From NCBI GenBank assembly GCA_949299435.1, contig CASGAK010000147.1, forward strand, positions 1-19,956: a DNA stretch of 19,956 bases, given 5' to 3'. Below, one piece after another: positions 7,416-14,179 of the stretch. The stretch's first letter is position 1; each line of letters opens with the position of its first letter. A model generated the notes under the pieces. The model made no database searches and was not told the origin of the DNA. It saw only the letters and a program-made list of their open reading frames with translations. Origin of the DNA: an uncultured bacterium. Its GTDB lineage: Bacteria > Cyanobacteriota > Vampirovibrionia > Gastranaerophilales > Gastranaerophilaceae. The translations under genes and the position numbers were made by a program.

Positions 7416-7444
7416 ATTATAGTCGGCACAAGATTTTTTTGCAA
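7416..7444 (-). promoter_or_regulatory. Strong promoter of acpP
   Basis: On the minus strand TTGCAA (7444-7439), exactly 17 nt, and TATAAT (7421-7416). The predicted start is near 7409, giving a ~55-nt leader. TATAATATTATA around the -10 is itself palindromic. Confidence 0.7.
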
Positions 7445-7491
7445 CTTATTTACATATCATTAGCAGATTTGTAAACATTCTTAACCTATTT

Positions 7492-8217
7492 TTATATAAT
7501 AAGTCCGCCATCAACTTCCAATACTTGACCTGTTACATAATCTGCATCTACAGCCAAGAATTTCACAGCTTTTGCAATATCTTCAGGCTCACCAAGACGT
7601 TTTAGCGGAATAAAGTCAGTAAATTTAGACGTATCTAAATCTTTTGTCATATCAGTATTGATAAAACCGGGAGCAATTGCGTTTACTCTAATTCCACGAG
7701 AGCCTAATTCTTTTGCAAGAGTTTTAGTCAAACCGATAAGACCTGCTTTTGCAGCTGAATAGTTTGCTTGTCCAGCATTACCTGAGACACCTACAACACT
7801 TGACATATTAACAATTGCACCGCTTCTTTGTTTCATCATAACCTTTACAACAGGTTGCGATACATAAAATGCACTTGATAAATTTGTATTAATTACAGCA
7901 TTCCAATTTTCAGCACTCATTCTCATAAATAAGCCATCGCGAGTAATTCCTGCATTATTTACTAAAACATCAATTCTGCCAAATTTTGCAAGGACTTCAT
8001 CTACGCCTTTTGCTGCTGCTTCTTGATCTGATACATCAAATTTAAAAGCTTCAGCATTCACCCCTAATGCTTTTAATTCTTCAACTGTTTTATTTGCTGC
8101 TTCTACATTACCTGCATAATTTACAGCTATATCATAACCTGCTTTTGCAAGTTCAATAGCACATGCTTTTCCGATTCCACGTGAAGCTCCTGTTACTAAA
8201 GCTAATTTTTCAGACAT
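7492..8217 (-). CDS. fabG: 3-oxoacyl-[acyl-carrier-protein] reductase
   Basis: A 241-aa short-chain dehydrogenase that reduces 3-oxoacyl-ACP with NADPH. The cofactor loop GASRGIGKA is at residues 10-18, NNAG at 87-90, Asn112, Ser140, and the Tyr153-x3-Lys157 pair in YSAAKAG. The C-terminal GxxLEVDGG motif is intact. AAGGAG precedes the ATG by 7 nt. It lies 11 nt after the unrelated 110-aa secreted protein gene. SDR members are hard to separate by sequence alone, but the fab context makes FabG nearly certain. Confidence 0.96.
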   Translation of the reverse strand: MSEKLALVTGASRGIGKACAIELAKAGYDIAVNYAGNVEAANKTVEELKALGVNAEAFKFDVSDQEAAAKGVDEVLAKFGRIDVLVNNAGITRDGLFMRMSAENWNAVINTNLSSAFYVSQPVVKVMMKQRSGAIVNMSSVVGVSGNAGQANYSAAKAGLIGLTKTLAKELGSRGIRVNAIAPGFINTDMTKDLDTSKFTDFIPLKRLGEPEDIAKAVKFLAVDADYVTGQVLEVDGGLII

Positions 8218-8228
8218 TTATTTTCTCC

Positions 8229-8561
8229 TTAAAATTTAAACTGACAATATTGAGGATTATTTATTACATCATCTATATATTTGTTTGTACCACTTTTACC
8301 CAATTTATTTAGACTTTCAGTAGCGTATTTTTGTGCTACACTCATCGGAACACTACAAGTTACAGGACCTTCTTTAAATTGACACTTGCCACCAACTTTC
8401 CCGATTACTTCCAGTCCGCTTGCCTTTGCAGGAGTACAAGTCTTCATTTTAGTGTAATAATCCCGCAAACTGTTATTAGAATTTACAACAGCATTATTAC
8501 TCGCTGCCATTACAGTTGAGCCTGCTAAAAACATTAAAATTGCAACTAATATTTTTTTCAT
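8229..8561 (-). CDS. Small secreted cysteine-containing protein of unknown function in the fab cluster
   Basis: A 110-aa protein not recognised. Residues 1-19 are a clear Sec signal peptide (MKK, hydrophobic core, then VMA|AS cleavage). The mature part has four Cys residues, in the segments KTCTP, GKCQF, VTCSV and a C-terminal QYCQFKF, suggesting two disulfides in an exported protein. AGGAG lies 8 nt before the ATG. The gene sits between fabD (stop 8576) and fabG (start 8217) with gaps of 14 and 11 nt, so it is surely co-transcribed. A periplasmic/extracellular protein is out of place among cytosolic fatty-acid enzymes. It could be a recent insertion or a lineage-specific envelope protein that benefits from co-expression. 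Confidence 0.8.
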   Translation of the reverse strand: MKKILVAILMFLAGSTVMAASNNAVVNSNNSLRDYYTKMKTCTPAKASGLEVIGKVGGKCQFKEGPVTCSVPMSVAQKYATESLNKLGKSGTNKYIDDVINNPQYCQFKF

Positions 8562-8575
8562 CTTACTTTCTCCTC

Positions 8576-9526
8576 TTATGCTAAAACCAAATCTTCTTTC
8601 AACGCAACAACTGTTGCCTCAAGTGAGGCTTTATCATATATGTTGAAAATCTTTGCGTTTGGTGCAATTTTTTTATTCAATCCCGCAAGAACTTTTCCAG
8701 GACCGATTTCTACAAAAACTTCTACGCCATCTGCTACCATTTTTTCAATTGTTTGAGTCCAATATACTGATGAATAAATTTGTTTAGGCATTTTTGCTCT
8801 AAAATCATCAGCATTTATTGTCGCAGCTGCATCAACATTTGTAATAACAGGCATTAATGCATTATTTAATTCTAAATCTTTTACAAAACCTTCAAATTCT
8901 TTACCAGCTTTTTCCATGAATTTTGAATGGAATGCTCCTGATACAGGCAATGGAACAACTCGTCTTGCTCCTTTTTCAAGTAACAATTCGCCAGCTTTTG
9001 CAACAGCTTTTTCATCACCTGTTATAACTATTTGTGCAGGTGAATTGTAATTCGCGACATCTACATATCCAACTTTAGATGCCTCTGCTAGAGAATCTTT
9101 AATAGCTTCTTCACTTGCATTTAATACTGCTGACATAGCACCGCCATTTGCTGAAGCATTCATTAAATCCGCACGTTTTTGGATTGCTTTCAAGGTTGTT
9201 TCTAATGACATTGCACCTGATGCATACATTGCACAATATTCACCCAACGAATGCCCCGCTACATAATCAGGTTTAATATCCAATTGAGATTTCAAACTTT
9301 CTAAAGCTGCTATTGATGTTGTTACAATACATGGCTGGGTGTTTACTGTTTGTTTCAAACTGTCTTCTGGACCTTCAAAACATAAAGATGATACACTTTT
9401 CCCTAATGTTTTATCTGCAGTCTTAAAAACTTTTTTTGCACTATCAAAATTTTCATATAAATCTTTTCCCATTCCTACAGACTGAGAACCCTGTCCAGGA
9501 AAAAGAAATGCTATCTTTTTTGTCAT
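8576..9526 (-). CDS. fabD: Malonyl-CoA:acyl carrier protein transacylase
   Basis: A 316-aa enzyme that loads malonyl groups from CoA onto ACP. The N-terminal FLFPGQGSQ, the nucleophile Ser93 in GHSLGEY, Arg118 in the KR pair, and catalytic His200 in SGAFHSKFM are all present. I chose the ATG at 9526 because AAGGAG lies 6 nt upstream. An in-frame ATG 24 nt farther out (9550) would overlap the previous gene's stop and lacks a good SD. Length and motifs are normal for the family. Confidence 0.96.
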   Translation of the reverse strand: MTKKIAFLFPGQGSQSVGMGKDLYENFDSAKKVFKTADKTLGKSVSSLCFEGPEDSLKQTVNTQPCIVTTSIAALESLKSQLDIKPDYVAGHSLGEYCAMYASGAMSLETTLKAIQKRADLMNASANGGAMSAVLNASEEAIKDSLAEASKVGYVDVANYNSPAQIVITGDEKAVAKAGELLLEKGARRVVPLPVSGAFHSKFMEKAGKEFEGFVKDLELNNALMPVITNVDAAATINADDFRAKMPKQIYSSVYWTQTIEKMVADGVEVFVEIGPGKVLAGLNKKIAPNAKIFNIYDKASLEATVVALKEDLVLA

Positions 9527-9546
9527 TTTATACTCCTTTTTAGATA

Positions 9547-9780
9547 TCACTTTTTAGTTTTAGTAGTTTTAGTAAAAACATCTTTTTCAAGCAGACCAAT
9601 TTTTTCTTTGCAAAATTCACATTCTACTTTCAACGGTTTATAAAAACTAATTGTTTCCGGATTTATTTTATTAGCCTGTGCAACCTGCTTACTCGTAGGT
9701 TTACTGAACACCTCAGACAAACCTAAAACTGAAGAGGAATGCACGCCAAAACCATTAATTTTACCAAGTCCTAAATTCAT
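9547..9780 (-). CDS. 77-aa CxxC protein of unknown function between fabH and fabD
   Basis: Not recognised. The first half is Gly/Ser-rich (NLGLGKINGFGVHSSS) with no signal peptide. The second half contains a single CEFCKEKIG motif that looks like half a zinc-binding knuckle. The C-terminus is Lys/Thr-rich (TKTTKTKK). It starts one base after the fabH stop (TAAAATG), so translation is probably coupled to fabH, and a weak AAGGA lies ~10 nt upstream. It ends 20 nt before fabD. Tight packing argues for a real gene rather than a spurious frame. It might be a dimeric zinc protein; no function can be assigned. Confidence 0.65.
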   Translation of the reverse strand: MNLGLGKINGFGVHSSSVLGLSEVFSKPTSKQVAQANKINPETISFYKPLKVECEFCKEKIGLLEKDVFTKTTKTKK

Positions 9781-9781
9781 T

Positions 9782-10792
9782 TTAGCAAATTCCTTCTCTT
9801 AATCTAACTATTGCACCGCCCCATGTCATACCGGCACCAAATCCACATAAAATAGCAGTTGTACCAAGTTTTACATTACCCTTTTCTACACTTTCAGCCA
9901 AAGCTATAGGGATTGAAGCTGCTGAAGTGTTTCCATAATATTTGATATTAGTTACAACTTTGTCATCAGAATATCCTAATCGTTCTTGAACAGCTTGGAT
10001 AATTCTAATATTAGCTTGGTGCGGAATTAAATAATCAATATCTTCAGCTTTCATACCTGCATTTGCAACAAGTTCTTCCACATAGTGAGGTAAAACTTTT
10101 GCTACAAAAGTATACACCCCGCGACCATTCATTCTGATACCTTTTGGTTTTTCTTCATATTGCTCTACAAGCGGACAGTTTTTTCCATCAAACGAAAGCT
10201 CTATTAAATTACCGTAATTGCCGTCAGCTTTAATGTCAATTGCAATTATATCGTCAATTCCGTCCTCTGCCTGAGTTACAACCATCGCCCCTGCTCCATC
10301 TCCAAAAAGAATTGATGTTGATCTATCTTCCCAGTTTACCAAGCGAGAGTTGTTATCAGTTGCAACTATCAAAATATTTTTATACATACCAGATGCTATA
10401 TAGGCTTTTGCAATACTCATACCATAAATCAAACCTGAGCATGCTGCAGTAATATCAAAAGCCGGAATTTGTTTTTGAATACCTAATCTTTGGTGGATAT
10501 GACAAGCTATTGCAGGATATAAATCCGGAGGAGCTGAGGAGGCAGCTAATATTAAATCTATATCATCAGGGTTCATTTTGGCTTTTTCCAATGCTTTCTG
10601 AGCTGCCTCAAAGCCCAAATCAATAGCATTTTGCTCTCCTGATACTACACGACGCTCTTTTATACCGGTTCGTGTATAAATCCATTCATCTGATGTTTCA
10701 TATAATTTTGTTAAATCATCATTTGTTATAACTGTTTCGGGTAAACTGTATCCTACACCCGCAATTCGTAACGGAATTACTTTATTTGTCAT
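9782..10792 (-). CDS. fabH: 3-oxoacyl-[acyl-carrier-protein] synthase III (KAS III)
   Basis: A 336-aa initiating condensing enzyme that joins acetyl-CoA (or a branched starter) to malonyl-ACP. The catalytic triad is Cys118 (DITAACSGL), His258 (LIPHQANIRI) and Asn288 (YYGNTSAAS). SDEWIYTRTGI near the N-terminus is typical. The gene begins 3 nt after the plsX stop, with GAGG ~8 nt upstream of the ATG. PlsX-FabH adjacency links phospholipid and fatty-acid initiation, as in many bacteria. Confidence 0.97.
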   Translation of the reverse strand: MTNKVIPLRIAGVGYSLPETVITNDDLTKLYETSDEWIYTRTGIKERRVVSGEQNAIDLGFEAAQKALEKAKMNPDDIDLILAASSAPPDLYPAIACHIHQRLGIQKQIPAFDITAACSGLIYGMSIAKAYIASGMYKNILIVATDNNSRLVNWEDRSTSILFGDGAGAMVVTQAEDGIDDIIAIDIKADGNYGNLIELSFDGKNCPLVEQYEEKPKGIRMNGRGVYTFVAKVLPHYVEELVANAGMKAEDIDYLIPHQANIRIIQAVQERLGYSDDKVVTNIKYYGNTSAASIPIALAESVEKGNVKLGTTAILCGFGAGMTWGGAIVRLREGIC

Positions 10793-10795
10793 TAA

Positions 10796-11851
10796 TTATT
10801 CCTCATAAAACTTTGCTATTTTTTCATTAACACCTGTTTCTACAGCATGTTTTGCAACTCTGACGGCATTTTTAATGGCATAAGCCTTACTTCTGCCATG
10901 GGAAATTACTGTAATACCTTTAACTCCCAATAATAATGCTCCGCCAAATTCTTCATAATTGATTTTTGTATAAATTCTTTTCATAAACGGCTTTGCTAAA
11001 AGTCCGATAATTTTACCCATAAAATCTGCTTTAAATTCTTGTTTCAACATTCTGAAAAGCATCTGAGAAGTACCTTCGGTAACTTTTAAGGCAACATTGC
11101 CTACAAAACCGTCACATACAACAACATCGCAAACGCTCAAGAAAATTTCTTTACCTTCAATATTTCCTACAAAATTTAATTTTCCTTGTTGTTCTTCTAA
11201 CAATTTATAAGTAGCTTGAGCAAGCTCATTACCTTTACCTGCTTCTTCACCGATATTCAAAACCCCAATACGAGGATGTTCGATACCCAAGACATTTTTA
11301 GAGAACGTAGCACCCATAATTGCAAATTGATATAACATTTCCGGTGTACAATTACTGTTTGCACCACCATCTATAACTACAATCGGCTTTTTGACTGTAG
11401 GTAAAGTAACCGCAATTGCAGGACGATCAATTCCCGGAATTCTGCCAAGTCCGAAAAGACTTGATGCCATTGCAGCACCTGTAGAACCTGCAGCTACCAG
11501 TGCATCTGAACTACCCTGTGCCACTGCGTCCACAGCTAAAACTATTGATGACTTTTTCTTTTTACGAATAGCTTGTCCCGGAGCTTCACCCATTTCTATT
11601 ACTTCAGAAGCATGGGTTATTTTTATATCGAGTTTTGATGTGTCTATTTTTATTCTATACTGCTTTCCTGCTTTACCGCAATCTGAATAAAAACCTTCAT
11701 GAGTTATTTTATCAAGCTCTTGTTCTATACGATCTTGTTTGCCGACCAATTCAAGAGCAACACCGTATTCTTGAGCTGCCCAAACTGCACCTGCTACGAT
11801 CTCATGCGGAGCGTGATCTCCACCCATTGCATCAATTGCTATTCTTGTCAT
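10796..11851 (-). CDS. plsX: Phosphate acyltransferase PlsX
   Basis: A 351-aa enzyme that converts acyl-ACP to acyl-phosphate for PlsY, the first step of glycerophospholipid synthesis in most bacteria; a peripheral membrane protein. The N-terminal IAIDAMGGDHAP, the AAGSTGAAMA segment, VVIDGGAN, and the C-terminal GVKGITVISHG are all diagnostic. GAGGG lies 5 nt before the ATG. It follows rpmF as in the canonical rpmF-plsX-fab order, separated by a 78-nt gap with a strong hairpin. Confidence 0.97.
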   Translation of the reverse strand: MTRIAIDAMGGDHAPHEIVAGAVWAAQEYGVALELVGKQDRIEQELDKITHEGFYSDCGKAGKQYRIKIDTSKLDIKITHASEVIEMGEAPGQAIRKKKKSSIVLAVDAVAQGSSDALVAAGSTGAAMASSLFGLGRIPGIDRPAIAVTLPTVKKPIVVIDGGANSNCTPEMLYQFAIMGATFSKNVLGIEHPRIGVLNIGEEAGKGNELAQATYKLLEEQQGKLNFVGNIEGKEIFLSVCDVVVCDGFVGNVALKVTEGTSQMLFRMLKQEFKADFMGKIIGLLAKPFMKRIYTKINYEEFGGALLLGVKGITVISHGRSKAYAIKNAVRVAKHAVETGVNEKIAKFYEE

Positions 11852-11889
11852 TTTTCCCTCTCAAAGTCTTATTAAAGTTTAACGGTTTT

Positions 11890-11922
11890 GTCAGGTAACT
11901 GAACTAAATTCAATTACCTGAC
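11890..11922 (-). other. Strong hairpin in the rpmF-plsX gap
   Basis: GTCAGGTAATTGAA pairs with TTCAGTTACCTGAC (14 pairs, one T·G wobble) around a 5-nt loop. On the minus strand no T-run follows, so it is unlikely to be a simple terminator for rpmF. It could stabilise the rpmF mRNA 3' end, be a processing site, or partly attenuate. The T5 run lies on the plus-strand side, where no gene would need it. Confidence 0.6.
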
Positions 11923-11929
11923 TTTTTAA

Positions 11930-12262
11930 CTATTTTTCTTCTTTTTCTGAAACTTCTTTTTCTTCTTTTGTTTCAGTTTCTTCTTTAACTTCCTCAACAG
12001 CCTCAGCTTTTACTTCTTCAGCTTTTTCTGCTTTTTTAGTTGATTTTTTTGCAGGTTTCTTTTCTTCTGCTTTTACTTCTTCAACTCTGTCTTTTAGACT
12101 TACAGGTTTGCCTTTGTAAGTTCCGCAAGCTGTACATACTGTGTGAGTTAATACTGTTTCACCGCAATTTGGACATTTTGTAGTTTCAGGCTTTGTTGCC
12201 TTCCAGTTACTTCTTCTATGTCCTTGTGCTGAATGTCCTGTTCTTTTCTTAGGTACTGCCAT
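11930..12262 (-). CDS. rpmF: 50S ribosomal protein L32 with long charged C-terminal extension
   Basis: The first ~57 residues are a standard bL32: MAVPKKRTGHSAQGHRRSNW, then a four-cysteine zinc ribbon (Cys30-x2-Cys33, Cys43-x2-Cys46) and GTYKGKPV. Usual length is about 55-65 aa, yet this one is 110 aa. Residues 58-110 are almost entirely Lys, Glu, Ala and Val (KAEEKKPAKKSTKKAEK and similar), predicted to be a disordered or helical charged tail. The reading frame is continuous to a TAG stop. AAGGA lies ~10 nt upstream of the ATG. It sits between yceD and plsX, its usual neighbours. Confidence 0.95.
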   Translation of the reverse strand: MAVPKKRTGHSAQGHRRSNWKATKPETTKCPNCGETVLTHTVCTACGTYKGKPVSLKDRVEEVKAEEKKPAKKSTKKAEKAEEVKAEAVEEVKEETETKEEKEVSEKEEK

Positions 12263-12314
12263 TTTTCTTTTTCCTTTTTATTTTTTCCTACTACTTATAT
12301 TTCTTTATCCTTGT

Positions 12315-12346
12315 TCCTTGGCAAGGAGTATAGGCACTTTATGCCT
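12315..12346 (-). other. Two tandem small hairpins between yceD and rpmF
   Basis: AGGCA-5 nt-TGCCT (12346-12332) and TCCTTG-C-CAAGGA (12327-12315) lie one after the other in the 93-nt gap. Neither has a T-run. They could be an RNA-processing site or a control element for L32; function is not shown. Confidence 0.4.
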
Positions 12347-12355
12347 GTAAGGGTC

Positions 12356-12841
12356 TTAGCCCTTTTCAATGTGAATGTTTTTAAATACACTCATTCTTGG
12401 ATCTAACAAATTTTCTTCATTCAAAAATCTGTTCCCATTACAATTTATACCACAAACTTTTTTATTTGGTATATTTAATATTACAGATTGATACAATAAG
12501 TCATAAATATCAATTTCATCTTCACCGTTCAAGTCCGTAATGAATTGTCCTTCTTTAAGTTCGGTCTCTTGTCCGTATTCTTCCATTAGAGCATTTTTGG
12601 CATACATCTCATCGATATCAAAATCAAGATTATACTCATATTCTTTTAGACATACATCACATTCCAATTTTAATACGGCATTGACATGTCCTTTCACCGA
12701 AATAAAATCACCCAAAGATTGCAATTCCAACTTTGCTGATACAGGTCCGACAGAATTTATACCGTTAATCTTTTCTTCAAACTTACAATTTACGGTTTTA
12801 TTCGGAGAATTCTCGATATCTTCAATTGAAATTACTGACAT
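12356..12841 (-). CDS. yceD: YceD/DUF177 family protein (23S rRNA accumulation protein)
   Basis: A 161-aa DUF177 protein. The characteristic LECDVCLKEY (CxxC, about residues 59-63) and a second C-terminal cysteine cluster CGINCNG are visible, with conserved IDIYDLLYQSVILNIPNK between them. Members are linked to large-subunit rRNA accumulation and are nearly always found directly upstream of rpmF, as here. AAGG lies ~8 nt before the ATG. It starts 15 nt after the stop of an 82-aa unknown gene. Confidence 0.88.
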   Translation of the reverse strand: MSVISIEDIENSPNKTVNCKFEEKINGINSVGPVSAKLELQSLGDFISVKGHVNAVLKLECDVCLKEYEYNLDFDIDEMYAKNALMEEYGQETELKEGQFITDLNGEDEIDIYDLLYQSVILNIPNKKVCGINCNGNRFLNEENLLDPRMSVFKNIHIEKG

Positions 12842-12856
12842 TTATCAAACCTTATA

Positions 12857-13105
12857 TTACATGTATTGCTCTTCTTGGAGTGCCAATGAGGCTATTTGAT
12901 TTGAAATAAAACAAACTTTTTTCAAAGGTCCTAGAGTTTCTCTTTCAATTAAAAGAGCAGTCGGGCTTTTTATTGCTTGTTTTAATTCATCATAAAGTGC
13001 TTCAGGATTTTCCACATACAAAACTAAAGGTGCAGTAGATCCTTTTAAAAACACTAGAACTGATATTCTTTTTTTAATATTTTGTGCATTAAATTGTTGA
13101 GCCAT
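12857..13105 (-). CDS. 82-aa protein of unknown function heading the yceD-rpmF-fab operon
   Basis: Not recognised. The composition looks like a small alpha/beta domain: a strand-rich RISVLVFLKGSTAPLVLYV, then a helix (PEALYDELKQAI), then further strands (ALLIERET, KKVCFISN) and a short C-terminal helix. There is no signal peptide, membrane segment or metal motif; one Cys only. AAGGAG lies 6 nt upstream of the ATG. It is the first gene after a strong promoter and only 15 nt before yceD. A position at the head of a ribosome/lipid operon suggests a small regulatory or accessory protein, but that is inference. Confidence 0.75.
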   Translation of the reverse strand: MAQQFNAQNIKKRISVLVFLKGSTAPLVLYVENPEALYDELKQAIKSPTALLIERETLGPLKKVCFISNQIASLALQEEQYM

Positions 13106-13160
13106 TTTTTACTCCTTTTTTAAATTTTCAAGCAACTTTTGTCACCAATCAAGTGTTACA

Positions 13161-13189
13161 ATTATAGAATAAAAAAAGTTTTTGTGCAA
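13161..13189 (-). promoter_or_regulatory. Promoter at the head of the yceD-rpmF-plsX-fab operon
   Basis: On the minus strand TTGCAC (13189-13184), exactly 17 nt, and TATAAT (13166-13161). Predicted start is near 13154, with a ~49-nt leader ending in AAGGAG. No FapR/FabT-like operator was recognised. Confidence 0.7.
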
Positions 13190-13199
13190 ATTGTTAAAT

Positions 13200-13231
13200 A
13201 AAAAAGACGAATTAAAAAATTCGTCTTTTTT
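13200..13231. terminator. Intrinsic terminator of tpiA
   Basis: AAAAAAGACGAATT and AATTCGTCTTTTTT form a 14-bp stem with a 4-nt loop, flanked by an A-run and a T-run, so it works in both directions. It lies 20 nt past the tpiA stop and separates tpiA from the downstream fab operon promoter. Confidence 0.85.
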
Positions 13232-13250
13232 AAATATGCATAACTTATAA

Positions 13251-14051
13251 TTATACGTTGCAAGCAACTTTCATAGTATTTGCAATAATTTCATTGAAGC
13301 TTTCAGCTTTTAATGAAGCACCACCGACTAATGCACCATCAATATCTGATTTAGACATTTGCTCAGCGATTGTAGAAGGTTTAACTGATCCACCGTAAAG
13401 AATTCTGATAGCATCTGCAGCTTCAGCACCAGCAACTTCTTTTACAACTGATCTGATCATTGCAATTACTCTGTTAGCTTCATCAGAATCACAAGTTTTG
13501 CCTGTGCCTATTGCCCAAATAGGTTCATAAGCAATTACTGATTTTGCTACATCTTCTGAAGAAATACCTTCTAAAGCAGCTTTGATTTGACCGGAAATCC
13601 ATTTATCTGTGATACCAGCTTCTCTTTGTTCAAGAGTTTCACCACAGCAGATAATAGGAATTAATCCGCCTGCTAAAATTGCTTTTGCTTTTTTGTTAAT
13701 CATTTCATCAGTTTCAGCAAAGTATTGTCTTCTTTCTGAGTGACCGATAATTACGTAATCACAGCCTGCATCTGCTAACATTTCTACTGAAATTTCACCT
13801 GTATAAGCACCTGATTTTTCCCAGTGGCAGTTTTGTCCTGCTATTGAAATTTTGTTTCCGCCGCAACCGCAGTTACATTTTACAGTTCTTACCGCACTAA
13901 TTGATGTAAATACAGGAGCAATTACGATTGTAGGCAATTGTTGTGCTGTGTAATCATTTACAAATTCTTTTACACCTTCAAAAACTTTTTCAGCTTCTGA
14001 ACGTACTAAATTCATTTTCCAGTTTCCTGCAATAATTGGTTTTCTTGACAT
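13251..14051 (-). CDS. tpiA: Triosephosphate isomerase with Cys-rich loop insertion
   Basis: A 266-aa glycolytic/gluconeogenic TIM-barrel enzyme interconverting DHAP and glyceraldehyde-3-phosphate. Active-site residues are Asn10 and Lys12 (AGNWKMN), His104 (IIGHSERR) and Glu176 (AYEPIWAIGTG); the phosphate-binding LYGGSV is near residue 218. Residues ~58-66 (KCNCGCGGN) form a short Cys/Gly-rich insertion in the loop before the GQN-xHW strand that most family members lack. This explains the length, ~15 aa above the usual ~250. AGGAG lies ~7 nt upstream of the ATG. It is monocistronic, with its own promoter and terminator. Confidence 0.96.
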   Translation of the reverse strand: MSRKPIIAGNWKMNLVRSEAEKVFEGVKEFVNDYTAQQLPTIVIAPVFTSISAVRTVKCNCGCGGNKISIAGQNCHWEKSGAYTGEISVEMLADAGCDYVIIGHSERRQYFAETDEMINKKAKAILAGGLIPIICCGETLEQREAGITDKWISGQIKAALEGISSEDVAKSVIAYEPIWAIGTGKTCDSDEANRVIAMIRSVVKEVAGAEAADAIRILYGGSVKPSTIAEQMSKSDIDGALVGGASLKAESFNEIIANTMKVACNV

Positions 14052-14085
14052 ATTTTCTCTCCTATGTTCCTGTCACGACATGGAT

Positions 14086-14114
14086 ATTATAGAGTGAAAA
14101 TATTTTATTTGCAA
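14086..14114 (-). promoter_or_regulatory. Promoter of tpiA
   Basis: On the minus strand TTGCAA (14114-14109), 17 nt, and TATAAT (14091-14086). The ~27-nt leader contains a small inverted repeat TGTC-GT-GACA (14080-14071). Confidence 0.7.
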
Positions 14115-14164
14115 TTAATAATAAGATATTTTTGGACTTTTACTATTTTAAAAATACAATTTCA

Positions 14165-14179
14165 TGATAAAATTCAAAT
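14165..14179 (+). promoter_or_regulatory. Predicted leaderless extended -10 promoter of ribE
   Basis: TGA followed by TAAAAT (14168-14173), then six bases TCAAAT and the ATG at 14180. The TGn element supports an extended -10; no good -35 is visible. No SD and no FMN riboswitch fit in the 128-nt gap between tpiA and ribE. Confidence 0.5.

Noticed and set aside
9527..9550. Longer FabD start at 9550
   Set aside because: AAGGAG is correctly spaced for 9526, which gives the standard FabD N-terminus.
10240..10452. Plus-strand open frame inside fabH
   Set aside because: Shadow of fabH with no independent signal.
13161..13189. FapR/FabT-type operator at the fab operon promoter
   Set aside because: No inverted repeat of the known type was visible around the promoter.
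14100..14179. FMN riboswitch before ribE
   Set aside because: The gap is too short, no RFN-element sequence is seen, and the promoter abuts the ATG.
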